A DNA stretch of 64,000 nt from Prostheceraeus crozeri (taxonomy: Eukaryota > Platyhelminthes > Polycladida > Euryleptidae), in the NCBI GenBank assembly GCA_907163375.1, contig CAJQUW010003151.1, positions 62,001 through 126,000 on the forward strand, read 5' to 3'. The translations under genes and the position numbers were made by a program. Positions 33,451 to 44,880 of this stretch are shown piece after piece. How positions within the stretch are numbered: the first letter of the stretch is position 1; every line of letters starts with the position of its first letter. Below the pieces are notes generated by a model. The model saw nothing but the letters and a program-made list of their open reading frames with translations, searched no databases and was not told where the DNA came from.

Positions 33451-33840
33451 CACCACAGAATAAGCAGGTAAATTTATAAACTAAAAACCGGTCAGAGCAA
33501 GAATACTTGTTAGGCAGTTTACTGGAGATGGTACAATTTTTGTGTTATCTATTTTGTTTTTTAGTGTTGCTGACTTGACATGTACGAGTACTAGGACCTA
33601 GCTTATCATCTATTTGGGTAGGTTGGTCGCATCTAGAAAGTTGAGAAACTATTTTTTTATATCTATATAGTGAATTTCATATTATCAAAACGGACTTAAA
33701 AACTTCTACTATTTCATCAATTTGTTTGTCGTTGACGGTAGACGGCTCAATGTAACTGGCATGGTAGGCAGGTGCTATATTGTATAGTCATTTTTTAAAA
33801 TACTAAGTGCTTTTTGTTCTATATGGTACATGTAATGTAT
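33451..33840. other. no gene recognised
   Basis: AT-rich spacer between the M1 composite and the PLE interrupted by Harbinger. Nothing recognisable. Confidence 0.5.
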
Positions 33841-33972
33841 ATAATCTAGAATGAGGAGAACTGTGCTCCCATCGGGCAACCTTTAATTTGACGATATGTG
33901 ACATCACTATACTGCAGGAGTGTATGTAATAGTTATAGCAGACGAATATATGACGACTGATTACATGACTAA

Positions 33973-35199
33973 AGGTGGGTTTATACTCCACTCTGCAGAT
34001 GTCTGTAGAGTGAAGAATTCAACTCGGTGAACTCTGTGGAAAAGTAGGTCACCTACAACATAGCCAAGGTGCTCTGCAGACAACTCTGCAGATGAAAAAT
34101 ACAGCTATCAGAGTTGCCTATGCAGACATATTTAGGAAGTTGAACAATGTTGAACTTTGCTATGAAGCTTTGCAGAGGTGTAGGCGTTGATGCTCGCATG
34201 ATGTTGTTTTTCAAGGGGAATCCTTCATCTCCAATAAATACATATGGAGATTTCATGCTGGTCTCTGGTAAGAAACTTTCCTCTGGCAGCGGCAGATTTT
34301 CCTCGCAAATCGATTTGCCGAAGTTGGATTCAGAGAAGACGGTGCTGTCACAGCAATGCCCGTATGCGCCAATATCCACATGCGTAAATACATGTAAATA
34401 GTTTGCATCGACGGCGGCCATCAAAATGATGGAAAAATGTTTCTTGTAATTATAGAACAGCGAGCCGGAATTAGGGGGAGCAACGATGGCAACATGTTTA
34501 GCGTCAATGGCCCCCACACAATTTGGAAAATTCCACTTTTTCCAAAAGTCGTCGGCGATTTTCTGGAATCTTTCAGCCGTCGGTGGAACCAGAAATTCAT
34601 CGTGTAGTGCCATCCACAAAGCTTCACATGTCTCTTTGAATATAAGTGACACAGAAGCTTTACTAATTCGGTAGTTGATGGCCATGCTTGCTTGAGAATC
34701 CCCACTGCCTAAGATACGCAAAGTCAAACATAGTCTTTCGGCGCAACCAATCGGCTGGATGTGCGTTCTCTCATGTTGAATGAGCGGTTGAATCCTGCCA
34801 AGCAAGTCACTAAAGCGAGATTTAGACATGCGGAAATAATTAAAAAACATGTCATGGTCACTGATGAGATCAGGAATTAGAAGTTTATATTGTCCACGAT
34901 CATGTCTTCGCCGCAAAAAATCTCTCACGTAGGAAGAGCGGATGCGTCTTCCTTTTCGGAGTTTGAGGATCAGTAGCAGTTCAAGTTCATCATCACTGCA
35001 GCTATCCATTGCGAATTCTGATTTCTACATACAATGCAGGAAGTATAAATGGTGTGCTCTGTAGAGGTCAATCAATCATCATGTCTAGACATCTGCAGAC
35101 CTTTGCAGAGGTATGTTAGTCATAGCTCTGCAGAGTCTGAGGAATGAACTCTACATACTCGTACATGTTAACTCTGCAGAGTGGAGTATAAACCCACCT
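33973..35199 (-). mobile_element. PIF/Harbinger element with TAA target duplication
   Basis: 1227 bp with near-perfect inverted ends AGGTGGGTTTATACTCCACT / AGTGGAGTATAAACCCACCT, extending as CTCTGCAGA-rich subterminal sequence. TAA is present on both sides (33970-33972 and 35200-35202), the classic 3-bp PIF/Harbinger target. It carries one transposase frame and no second (Myb-like) ORF. It interrupts PLE C between RT motifs A and B, so it is younger than that PLE. Confidence 0.95.
34053..35009 (-). CDS. PIF/Harbinger transposase, C-terminally truncated
   Basis: An intact frame of 318 codons. Order: an acidic/basic N-terminus, a helical DNA-binding part (INYRISKASVSLIFKETCEA, about 111-130) and the DDE catalytic core of the Harbinger/HARBI1 family: Asp169 in VGAIDAKH, an Asp in VDIGAYGHCCDSTVF (about 211-225), and GDEGFPL. 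The usual RxxxExxFG helix with the third catalytic acid, expected some 30 residues further on, is absent: after FIAKFNIVQLPKY the frame runs into subterminal element DNA. The protein is probably catalytically dead though open. Confidence 0.92.
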   Translation of the reverse strand: MDSCSDDELELLLILKLRKGRRIRSSYVRDFLRRRHDRGQYKLLIPDLISDHDMFFNYFRMSKSRFSDLLGRIQPLIQHERTHIQPIGCAERLCLTLRILGSGDSQASMAINYRISKASVSLIFKETCEALWMALHDEFLVPPTAERFQKIADDFWKKWNFPNCVGAIDAKHVAIVAPPNSGSLFYNYKKHFSIILMAAVDANYLHVFTHVDIGAYGHCCDSTVFSESNFGKSICEENLPLPEESFLPETSMKSPYVFIGDEGFPLKNNIMRASTPTPLQSFIAKFNIVQLPKYVCIGNSDSCIFHLQSCLQSTLAML

Positions 35200-35383
35200 T
35201 AAATTGGAGTTTGTGCGTATAAATTGCATGCCAGTGCAATTTTGAGAAGTCAGATACTACCTCTATTCCATTCTGGATCGGAATACTCGGATAGAGGTTA
35301 GTGACGTCGAATGATATGAAGACGCAATTGGCAGTGTCTCTCTCGCTAAAGTCGATATCTTTCAATTCTTCTAAGAGACTCAT
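35168..35383 (-). pseudogene. PLE C RT motif A segment
   Basis: The frame reads FSERDTANCVFISFDVTNLYPSIPI with the motif A Asp, then NGIEVVSDFSKLHW, and runs into the Harbinger TIR (so the last 13 codons are not PLE). Confidence 0.8.
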
Positions 35384-35448
35384 CGAGTTTTTTATGTTGG
35401 TATCGACAAACTGAATGAGTTGGCTAAGAATTTTGGATACAAGCCAAT

Positions 35449-35925
35449 CTACATTATTCGTTCGGTTATCGATACTATAGAGCCAATAGGCATGGAAAGA
35501 TAATACTTATCTATTTCTTTGTGGTCTTTTACTTTAATATAGAGCGAGGATGGCTTTGTGCCTGTACTCAATAACTTTTCTAGATTGACTTTAGATAACA
35601 CATCGCTGCATGTCTTTCTCATAATAGCATTAGCTTGATTTTCTATTCTTTTGACATTGAATTTGGTGACTCTAGAAGACGACGAGTCGGAAACGACTAT
35701 CCGGTTCGTTTTGTCGGAGGAGTTAGTGACAAGATTATTGTCATTCATGAATTTTCTAGTTTCTGTGATGAAGTTACTCTCCCTGATGAAGTCTTCATTA
35801 AATCCAATTTTTGTGCCGGAATAACCATCGCACAATTTCATAGTATTTAATAGCCAAAAGAAGTGAATGCGTAATGCCTCAGCATATTTATTCGAATCAA
35901 AATCATGAGTCATCGTATTCGTCAT
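35449..35925 (-). pseudogene. PLE C N-terminal RT segment
   Basis: 158 codons with NLVTNSSDKTNRIVVSD (position of the PLE DKG motif, here DKT) and KPSSLYIKVKDHKE (position of the LPKLHK block of other PLEs). The frame ends in a shifted sequence near 35450. N-terminal to it, on the same strand, FKWFLGRDIPENNFDRIFAY (about 36115-36060) continues the protein upstream in a separate open piece. Confidence 0.7.
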
Positions 35926-36170
35926 TGATCACATAGAAAGCTTCTTCATCGTAGGACTACCATGAGTCGTGTACGACGAGCTTATATGCTTATTTCTTCA
36001 AGTTGATCACCCTTATTGAGGTTTTTAAAGTTATGCTTTATCCATGATTGCAAATAAGCAAATATGCGATCGAAGTTATTTTCAGGTATGTCTCGACCCA
36101 AAAACCATTTGAAATTTTTCTTATTAAGAATTTCTGGGTGATTTTGGGTGATGCTTCATTGACTTATACA

Positions 36171-39100
36171 ATTAAGGTTTGTCATTTACTTATAACCCCA
36201 CGCCACTAGTGACCACAAGGATCATAGAGACAAGGACTAAATATTTTCAATTATGTGTTGCACTCTTCGTCAATAACTCTCTCTGGGGTGACGATGCCTT
36301 GACTAATGCGTAGGCCATTGCTGTACATAGAAGCATCAATGGTGACTCAAAATTGACTTTAAGCAGCACTTTAATTGATAACAGGAGCTACGAACTAAAA
36401 TAACCTAACTGATAAAATCCATATGACGTCCTGCTGTTAGAAAAAGGGTTAATACACAATGAAATTTCTTCAAAGGAAATTCCTAATAAAAAAGTAAATA
36501 ATAGGTTAAAATATCAATGTTTGGAGCTCGCGGTTTTCATCTCTAGTCCCCAGAGACTTGAGCTTTTTCACTTACTCTGAGATCTGAGGGGTTGGAGCCC
36601 AATTGGACCCCTTTTATAAATTCTTAGTTTACCTACTTAGATCGATGCCAATGCGCTGGGAAAGTTGATTTTTAGGAAAGCAATGATGTTTATGTGTTGA
36701 TCGACACAATAAATCCTTTGAGTGTCGTTCAGCTTTCTTAGCATACGAAAGTGTGATGTTATAAAACTGAGCAACATTTCGCACAAAATCAGTTGTTTTA
36801 GGAGGCGGTATCACGATGTTTACTGCCGTAATAGAGTCTCAGATAATGTATTTTATTGAAATCAACTTATTCCGTGTAGAAGAACCCTTAACCCTTCCTT
36901 CATAATTTAAAATTTATCCACCCCTATCGAAAATGGGTCTCCTACCCAGAGCAATAATCACTACACGTTCAGACCCTCAAAACAGCTGTGGCGATCTCAA
37001 ACATATCCTGTTGTGAAAGCTTTGTCAACGGTCTATTTTTGATGTTGAACTATGAATATGATATGATAGCGTTCATATTGAGTATTGATCTATGCCGAGT
37101 TGTTCATATCCAACCAGTCATTCGCGAGCATTTGCGAAAGCAAAATGTTCGCATTTGGTGATCTCATAACACAGCGCGCATACACAAGCATGATTAAAGC
37201 AATAACTAAATGAATTTTACGCATTATGCACCATCATGTACAGGCAAAAAATTATTTTTCATCTGATATATATGAATTTCTGATGGGACATTCCACACAC
37301 TCTGAGAACTGAGGACCCCTTGGCCTATCTATCATGCTTCTGTTGATTCAATTGAAATGAAATATATTACATGCTCAATCATTGCCAGAAATTATGATTT
37401 TACATGGGTATGAACGGTTGATATATATCCTGAGCACAAAAAGTGAAATAGAAAAATGTGGCTCCGGGGCTAATTATTCAGAGTAGTACCATGGCTTGGT
37501 TGCACTTAATCAATTCATATACACCATGCAGAATGCACACTTTTTCTATATAGCCTCTCTGAAACACAAATTCATAATATTGAAATCAGAAAATACATGG
37601 AGTTTTTCAATCCAAGAGGTTCTGAATGGCTTTTTATGAAAAACAATCTCATTGATACAGCAGACTTGCAGTTTTGTAGAGTTCAAGAGGTTCACAATGT
37701 TGAGCGTAGCTTTAGACAACCTCGTTCCCTGCACAAAATCGCAATAGCTCCCGGACTATATGTTATCCCTTACAAATAGTGAGAATTTGTTTTGCTGTCT
37801 TTCTAAAATTATTCTGTACATTTTTCGCACAATTGGTGAACCCACTCTTTGTCAAAGTGGTGGCTCGAGTGTTTGTGTCATTTTTGTTATGTTAACTACT
37901 ATGCATGCTACCGCCTACCTCTTTGGTTGAAAACAAGCATGAATAACATGAAATTGTTAGATCAATTTTGAGAAGTAAGACAATAAAAGAAGTTTGCTGA
38001 TTTGTCCGAACGAAGAACAAATTTCCGTTGGGGTGATCAATATGTAGCATAAAGATATAAAATCGATTGAAGTCGTAAGCCGGTGATGAGTTTGGCATAC
38101 CTTTTTTTACAAATTCATGAGTAGCAATTATAAATTAATCTATATGCTGCTTGATTTTGTGATAATACCTGTACACAGCACTGGAAGATTGGAGATTACT
38201 TCAATCAAATTTGTACAAAAGCCCAAGCCCCAAAGTTATTACCATCCCTAATTAAGTTAGACTTTTTATAAACGATATATATCACAAGCCTAATTTCTTA
38301 TTTTGCATATGTTATCCATGCGCTTGCAGTTGAAGAATCGCGTTGAGAGGCCGCACTTCACTATCCCAGCAATATTGTGTAGATCAACGTAATACGGAGC
38401 TAATTATATCTTCGGCAAATTATGGTTCTTTCTGAATATAGACCCCATATAAGTTAACCATAGGCTTATGTTAAAATATTATTACATAATTTTCGGATCC
38501 GACAGTTTATTTCTTAATTGAATTGGCGCAGATTCATAATTCATTAGACCTGGAATCGACATTTTCGAATATATGGCAATTTGCTCATTAAAATTAGTTG
38601 AGCATCTTATTTGCCTTGAATGATGCAGCTTGAGGCAAAATTCAGTCTCAGTATAAATTTTGCAAATGTTAGGAATTTGGCTGAGGTCGGATGTCTTTAA
38701 AACGTTCACTCAATTGAATTATTCATTCAATTACAACATTTAGAGTAAGGGTTTCATGATCCTTTTAGGAGTACTGATTAGGCTTGTGCGGTTCAGTTGG
38801 AGTGTCAGTAACGCAAATGTGGTTGTAGATTTTCTCATCATCATTTCCATTTGTTAAATTCTATTCGGTTCATGAATCCCCGAACAGAAATGAAATTTTC
38901 GTTACGACGTACATCCTAGTGCTGATCGATTTGTGAATTTTAGAGAAAAACACAGCCAACAATTTGCAGATTTTTCATTATCATAGAGTATTTGCTTTCG
39001 GTAATGGAGGAAAAAGGGGCTAGACTTTTTCAATAGAACATTTTGGAAAGTGGAATGCCAGCTATAAATTGAATGTGCTTACCGAATTATTACAGCTTTT

Positions 39101-40694
39101 GTACCGGAGTCTGATTCACCAGTGTGTCGGACACGTACAAGGGATTACATTTATTTTCTATGGATTTTGCATTTCCCCTGTTTCTTATGTTTATAACTAG
39201 ATTAATTCTTTTCAATTAATTTTTTTGATCATCAATTTTTACTCAATTCAGAAAATTAAAAAAGTGCATTGTTTTCTCAGCATTATTTGTGAATGTGGAA
39301 ATAACTGAAATCCATTTGTACACTTACAATGTAAATTTCATATTTTTCAATTATGTTTAATTAAACAAATCATTTTACAAAGTTATATCAACGCTGATTC
39401 ATGGCCTATTTAACCGGCAATTGCAAATACTTGACCGGCCGGTCAGACATCGATCGGAAAATTTGACCCTCCGCAACCGGTGACGGGGCCGCTCAACACC
39501 GGTATTCATGAATCATCTAAACATGTCATGGATAATCTATGTAGACCTTTAATTCTCCACCTCTCCTACATGTTGTTGGAAAGAATGTTTACATAAACTG
39601 ACTGGCTATTATAATGAGCTTAACCGGAACAACTCGTATGATATCTTCTTAACGGAATAAATTCACAATTAACCTTTAGCATCTTCCTTGATTGATTGAG
39701 TCTGGTAATAGACTCTATCAAATTGCAAAACAAAATCTGAAAAGACTGCTATCATTCATCTCTCAGATATTCTTGTTTGTCTTGATTTTTCATTTTAGCC
39801 CTTGGCTTTTGAATTTTGATACAATTACTTATACTAATTATTGTAAAATTGAATATAGATAATTAGTATATGAATATCAGCATATACATAATTCAAATCC
39901 AATTACTTTAAGTAAACATTAACTTTTGTGATTCTTTCACTATATGCATTTGACTTGATTTAGATATTGTGATGAATAATTCTTCTTAAGGATGCCCTAT
40001 ATATTTCCAACTGCTGCTTGAAAAGAAAAAATATAATTAATTTCTTAAATCAATGAAACTTCTATGAGGATGCCTTTGTTGATTCTGATGATTGGGATCG
40101 GGAGATAGCGTGCTGTTACCTAATTAGAGAATACTCAATAAGGTTTCCCGTCAACTACATGGCTTGTCGTCCATTTCCTAAATGTGATTAATCAGGAAAT
40201 GTAAGAAGTGTCTTGAAAATTCTATATAATCATGAATTGTATGGTTATAATTTACATACATACATTTTAGACTACAAAAACACTAGCAATTTGACTTAAT
40301 TGAACTTTTTCTTCATGATCAATATGAAAGATATAGGCATTTTAATTTTTGATATACGCAAATTCTTTCGCACGCATCTCCGGTAACATGCATGTTTGAT
40401 AAGTAAACTGGAGTAATGCAAGGAAATCAACACTGTCTCCCTTGCGTGTTTGTGGGAATTTTTTAATTAGATTTCAAGTACTTTACTTCAAACTTATTCG
40501 CTGATGTACTTGATATTTGATACTTTAGCTTTTTCAATATGCCAGTGCTTCGATTGGTTTATATTACTTAGATATTTTTCAAGCTATCTATTGTAAACTT
40601 AAATTAGGCTATCTCAAATCCATTTTATTCATCCGATGTAAGCCTATACATTACTTCATATTGTTGGAGTAAATTTCAATCATATTAATGTAAG
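36171..40694. other. no gene recognised; CCGG-rich patch
   Basis: About 4.5 kb of AT-rich DNA. A 61-codon minus-strand frame at 36629-36814 (IPPPKTTDFVRNVAQFYN...) has plausible protein composition but no recognised motif, and it may be the 5' region of PLE C. At 39410-39505 there is a CCGG/ACCGGT-rich patch similar to that at 2285-2405. Confidence 0.45.
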
Positions 40695-40887
40695 ATCAAT
40701 TTGGCTAAATTTCATTGATATATGTACATTCCATCAATTTTATGTTAAAACAATTGCTTCGGATCTCTCAACAATCAAACGAGTTTTGAAGCCCGATATT
40801 TCGTATTTCTTTGTTGAAGAGCCAAGCAACCATGAAATGCTGAAGCAGATGCAGATGCAGATGAGATCCTTACTTTCACTTCAGAAT
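40695..40887 (+). other. candidate host exon, unidentified protein
   Basis: The plus frame is open across this interval and reads ...TIASDLSTIKRVLKPDISYF then FVEEPSNHEMLKQMQMQMRS, ending AAT|gtaggt, a reasonable donor in phase 0. Codon use and amino-acid composition look protein-like, unlike the surrounding AT-rich DNA. The acceptor at 40693-40694 is weak and the true start may differ. I do not recognise the family. Confidence 0.3.
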
Positions 40888-41048
40888 GTAGGTTTGCACA
40901 TTCGGTTGATTATTAAATATCCATGTTTTGTTATTAAATACCCAATATTGGCTCATGCACTGCGAGGAGTGGGCCCCTACAGCTTCGGCAGCTCCGGCGG
41001 AAGGGAACTGGGGCTCCCAACGCCGTACGATGCCCCTGGTATGCAATC

Positions 41049-41537
41049 ATGACAGTACAACAAAACGGAAACCGGATGAACGGCGTAAATGGGTCGGCAG
41101 TGTCTATTCATGCGCGCGGGTCCTCGCCCGGTAGGAGGCAGGTGACAATGTGGGCCACCTCCAATCGTCATACAGCTACTGCGTTAAGTTTAAAGGAAAT
41201 GTCAACCCGACTAGCAACATGGAACGTGAGAACTCTATATCAGCAAGGGAAAATCCAGAATACAATACAGGAAATGCACAGAGTCAATATTAATATCTTT
41301 GGAGTCAGTGAAATGAGATGGAAGCAATCAGGAAAGACGAAAATCGTTGAAACTGCCATTGTTTACTCAGAGCCGGAGAAAGATCATTTACGAGGACTTG
41401 GTTTGCTGCTGGACTCACAGGCAGCCAATAGCTTGACGGGCTACTGGGCCATCTCAGATCGAGTGATCTTGGTGAAGCTGCGTGGTGAACCTTTCAACAT
41501 CGCCAATAGTGCAGGTTTACGCCCCGACGAGCGGTAG
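41049..41537 (+). pseudogene. RTE-like LINE endonuclease N-terminus
   Basis: 162 codons. The endonuclease core starts at RLATWNVRTLYQQGK (catalytic Asn), followed by INIFGVSEMRWKQSGK (catalytic Glu). Frame is lost near 41510. The next frames carry VQVYAPTSGSNDEELEDFYD, then VILVMG, where the GDFN-type box is shifted (GRHQRQ), then NQIDFITINRRFRKS. Confidence 0.85.
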
Positions 41538-42539
41538 TAATGATGAGGAACTGGAGGATTTCTACGACGATCTGGACAAGGTGTTAAAACAATGCAAGTC
41601 GCAGGATGTTATTCTGGTGATGGGGCGACATCAACGCCAAAGTAGGAAAAGGAAGGTAGCAAGGTATCGTCGGACCTCATAGATTAGGCAGGAGAAACGA
41701 ACTTGGCGACACATGGGTGCAGCGGTGCGAACAAAGCAATCAGATAATTACCAACACTTGGTTCGAACATAGCGCGAGGCGTTTGTGGACGTGGAGAAGT
41801 CCAGATGATAACACTAAGAATCAGATTGATTTCATCACGATCAACAGAAGATTCCGAAAGTCAATCTTGAATGTAAAGGCTATCCGGGCGCTGATTGTAA
41901 TACTAACCATGTACTTCTGGTAGCTACTATGAGGCTAAAGTTAAAGAGGAAACTCAAAGCGAAGTAGCCTCCGAAGCTCGATCTGAAGATGTTGAGGAAA
42001 GACGACACAGTAAGAAGCCAATATCAGACGATGGTGCAGAGTAGTTTAATGAATAGCAACTGAGAAGACACCAACAGCAGCCTCAACACGGAGTTTAGTG
42101 TACTGGCACATGCTATAACGGAAGCCGCAGAGAAAGTGGTACCAGCTGTCACCCAGGTCGCAACTCATGATTGGATAACACCGGATTTTCTTGAACTGAT
42201 GGACGAGCGCCGGTAGCTCAAAAGGAGGTCACCGGAGTACATGCGTCTCGATCAAATAATCCGCAACAAGTGTCAGAAAGAAAAAGACAAATTTTACAGT
42301 CAGCAATGTAGAGAAATTGAGTTCCTGGAACGTGACAACCCACAGCGGATGCATGAGAATGTTCGGCAAGTAATATAGCGGCAGAAAAGTGGACCCTCCA
42401 GCTGCATCGAGGCAAAAAACGGTGCCATTATTATGGAGAAAGATGAGATCCTGAAGCAATGACAGGAGTACATAGGAGAACTGTTTGCTGACGACAGAAG
42501 ACCACGGTCTCAGGTTAAGAAGACTAAAGGAAGTCTGAT

Positions 42540-42972
42540 ACTTAGAGATGAAGTCAAACGAGCCGTACAGAGTCTATCGAAAGGGAAAGCAACCGGCCCG
42601 GACGGGATCGCAATCGAAATGATCGAAGCTCTTGCCGATTTTGGAGTCGAAACGATAACAAAGCTAGCGAATCGTATTTACGATGAAGGTCATTTCCCAG
42701 CGGAGAAGTGCAAATCTGTTTTCATCACCTTACAGAAAAAGGCGGGTGCAACAAAATGTAATGAACATAGAACCATCAGCCTTATGAGTCACCTCACGAA
42801 GCTTGTCCTTCGGATCCTACTTAACCGTATCCGAGGCAGAGCGATTGGAGAAGTCAGCGAAGAGCAGTACGGGTTCACTCCGGATAAGGGTACGTGGAAC
42901 GCCATCTTCGTTTTGAGGATTCCAAATTCTCCAGTATTCGATATTCTCCAGTACTCCAAATTCCAGTATTAG
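42540..42972 (+). pseudogene. RTE-like LINE RT fingers
   Basis: Reads SKGKATGPDGIAIEMIEALA, HFPAEKCKSVFITLQKK, HRTISLMSHLTKLVLRI and EEQYGFTPDKGTWNAIFVLR, i.e. the fingers up to the residues just before motif A, where it ends in unrelated sequence. Motifs A to D (palm, with the catalytic Asp residues) are absent. Confidence 0.85.
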
Positions 42973-42978
42973 GGCAGC

Positions 42979-43518
42979 ATGGTAGCATCGACAGGGAAGT
43001 GTTATATAAATATCCGCAGGCGCATTGGAATTGCAAAGACGTCTTTCAACAAGATGAAAAGCGTTCTGACCTTTCGCTCGATCAGCATTGCAACAAGACT
43101 TCGACTCTTGAAGTGCTACGTGTGGTCGGTTTTCCTATATGGCTGTGAGTGCTGGACAATCAGTCAAACGATGCAGGATCGCCTGGAAGCGACGGAAATG
43201 TGGTTCCTGCGAAGAATGATGCGCATACCCTGGACGAAGAAGGTGCGGAACGACACAGTGCTGCAGCGGGCTGGAACAACAAGACAATTGATGCGAACCA
43301 TCGTTACTAGGCAGGTTCGATTTCTCGGCCACGTACTCCGTAGGAAGCAACTGGACCATCTGGTGCTTACTGGGAAGGTGGAGTGGCGAAGACCTCGTGG
43401 TCGACAGCGTATGACCTACTTTGTATGGCTGTCACGTGTCACGGACAGAACGGCGCTCATCATCCGGAAGTGTGTGAAGAGACAAGAACATTTGATTGTC
43501 GCCGACGTCAGACTCTGA
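42979..43518 (+). pseudogene. RTE-like LINE C-terminal region
   Basis: 179 codons starting close to the end of RT: RRIGIAKTSFNKMKSVLTFR, VWSVFLYGCECWTIS, EMWFLRRMMRIPWTKKV and TRQVRFLGHVLRRKQLDHL. These blocks are highly characteristic of the C-terminus of RTE-type LINE proteins. It is joined directly to the fingers segment through a short duplicated-looking TTCCAGTATT sequence. Confidence 0.85.
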
Positions 43519-43812
43519 CAAGGCACCTCTATTGATTGATTGATGTTTAGTTTCACACTGAATGTTTGGACATGCAGTAAACCGGATAGTGTCTATCATG
43601 TTCTCTCATCATGTACTGTATCTAATAATAATAGTGTTTTTATTCAGAATGAAAATCACACAGTGACACAGAAATGACAATCACGCATTGATAACATAAG
43701 CACAATGGAGATAGAAAGTTGCCGATTGGAAGACCATTATACGCAATACAGAGTATAAAACAAAAAGTAATTATGAGAAAAACATTGATAGTTCAAAAAA
43801 GAGAGCATAAAA

Positions 43813-44856
43813 TCAACATACATGTGAATTATACAGCTTAATACAAAAAGGAATGAATGCTGTCGCACGCCGGTGAGTTCTGGTAATCGGAATCTCAAGA
43901 TGACATGAGAATGTCAATCTTCGAGGTGCGAGCTGGTGAAGATCGTTATGTGGATTGAGCACGTCGTGAAACACACTTAGAGCTCTACAGATTCGACGAT
44001 TTTCTAAATCACCGAGACAATCATTAGGGCAGTCATTAACACAGATGATGCGATGGAACAATCGTTGCAATTTCGTAAGCAAAGAGTTGTTCTTCTTATT
44101 AATGCCGATAAATAGAGGAGAATTGAATTCAATCGCAGAGCGAATATAGGCATTATACACAAGTATTAAGTCATGCTTTGAAACAGTCGCAAATTTAAGA
44201 CGACGGAGCGCATATACTCTCCTGCTGGTATGCTTACATACATCATCAATATGGTTGTCCCAAGTTAAGCAGAAGTTGAACGTGGCACCAAGAAACTTCA
44301 GCTTATTGCAAAACACTCTTTGTGATGAATCGACCAAGCATGTAGTGGAATTATTGCGGCGAATAAACATACACTTCGTTTTATCTCTGTTTAATGACAA
44401 TCCATGCGAAAAGCACCACTTGTTGATATTATCCTCTTCAATGTCAATATAGCGATCAATATTTGCAGTGCTTGAAACAGGAATTAAAACCAGCACATCG
44501 TCAGCGTATTTCACCATCTTAGCACAATTAGAAATCGGAATTAATGTTCCCATGTGAGTGGCAAAGATCATTGGAGACAGAATCGACCCTTGAGGGACAC
44601 CTGATGACATATGACGAAAAGAGCTAAATGCAACATTTTGTTTGAAAAATCGATCACAGAGAAATGAAGTCATCCAGCGAACGAAATCATTTGGCAAGCA
44701 GCCATCAATGAAAGTTCGGACAATGGCTCGATGTGACAGGGAATCAAATGCACGACATAAATCAAACGAAAGCAAAATGACTCCAATATTATCAGTGGAA
44801 TCGAGAATCCTAGTAATGAAGTCGTGAACAACAATGTGAGCATGTAAAGTACCCAT
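43813..44856 (-). pseudogene. LINE 3 RT palm, thumb and C-terminus
   Basis: 347 codons, all open: LLSFDLCRAFDSLSH (motif A), SSGVPQGSILSPMIFATHMG (motif B), KMVKYADDVLVLIP (motif C, YADD), then LKFLGATFNFCLTWDNHID and a C-terminal region ending FIPFCIKLYNSHVC. The fingers (GFR..ST part) are separated from it by the inserted PLE, so the first residues after the junction are not LINE. Confidence 0.9.
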
Positions 44857-44880
44857 TACTCTTTCATCTCAAACTTTCAG

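Larger units (their letters stand above)
33841..36170 (-). mobile_element. PLE C: decayed Penelope-like element split by a Harbinger insertion
   Basis: Minus-strand coding pieces, in order: HPEILNKKNFKWFLGRDI (about 36150-36000), then 35925-35449 (SSDKTNRIVV and SSLYIKVKDHKE), 35383-35203 (FISFDVTNLYPSIPIQNG, motif A), and, beyond the Harbinger, YRQIKGCPMGAQFSS (motif B, about 33905-33850). Stops and frameshifts separate them. Motif C and any GIY-YIG are missing after 33845. The RT sequence differs strongly from PLE B. Confidence 0.8.
40950..43546 (+). mobile_element. RTE-like LINE, internally deleted
   Basis: GC-richer than its surroundings. It encodes the start of an APE endonuclease (41190-41930) and fragments of RT (42540-42960 and 42979-43518), and ends in a short TTGATTGATTGATG repeat at 43531-43546, the type of tail typical of RTE elements. 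Compact size, no separate ORF1, and a C-terminal region of the YGCECWTIS...MWFLRRMMRIPWT type support RTE or a near relative. Frameshifts are frequent. Confidence 0.82.
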
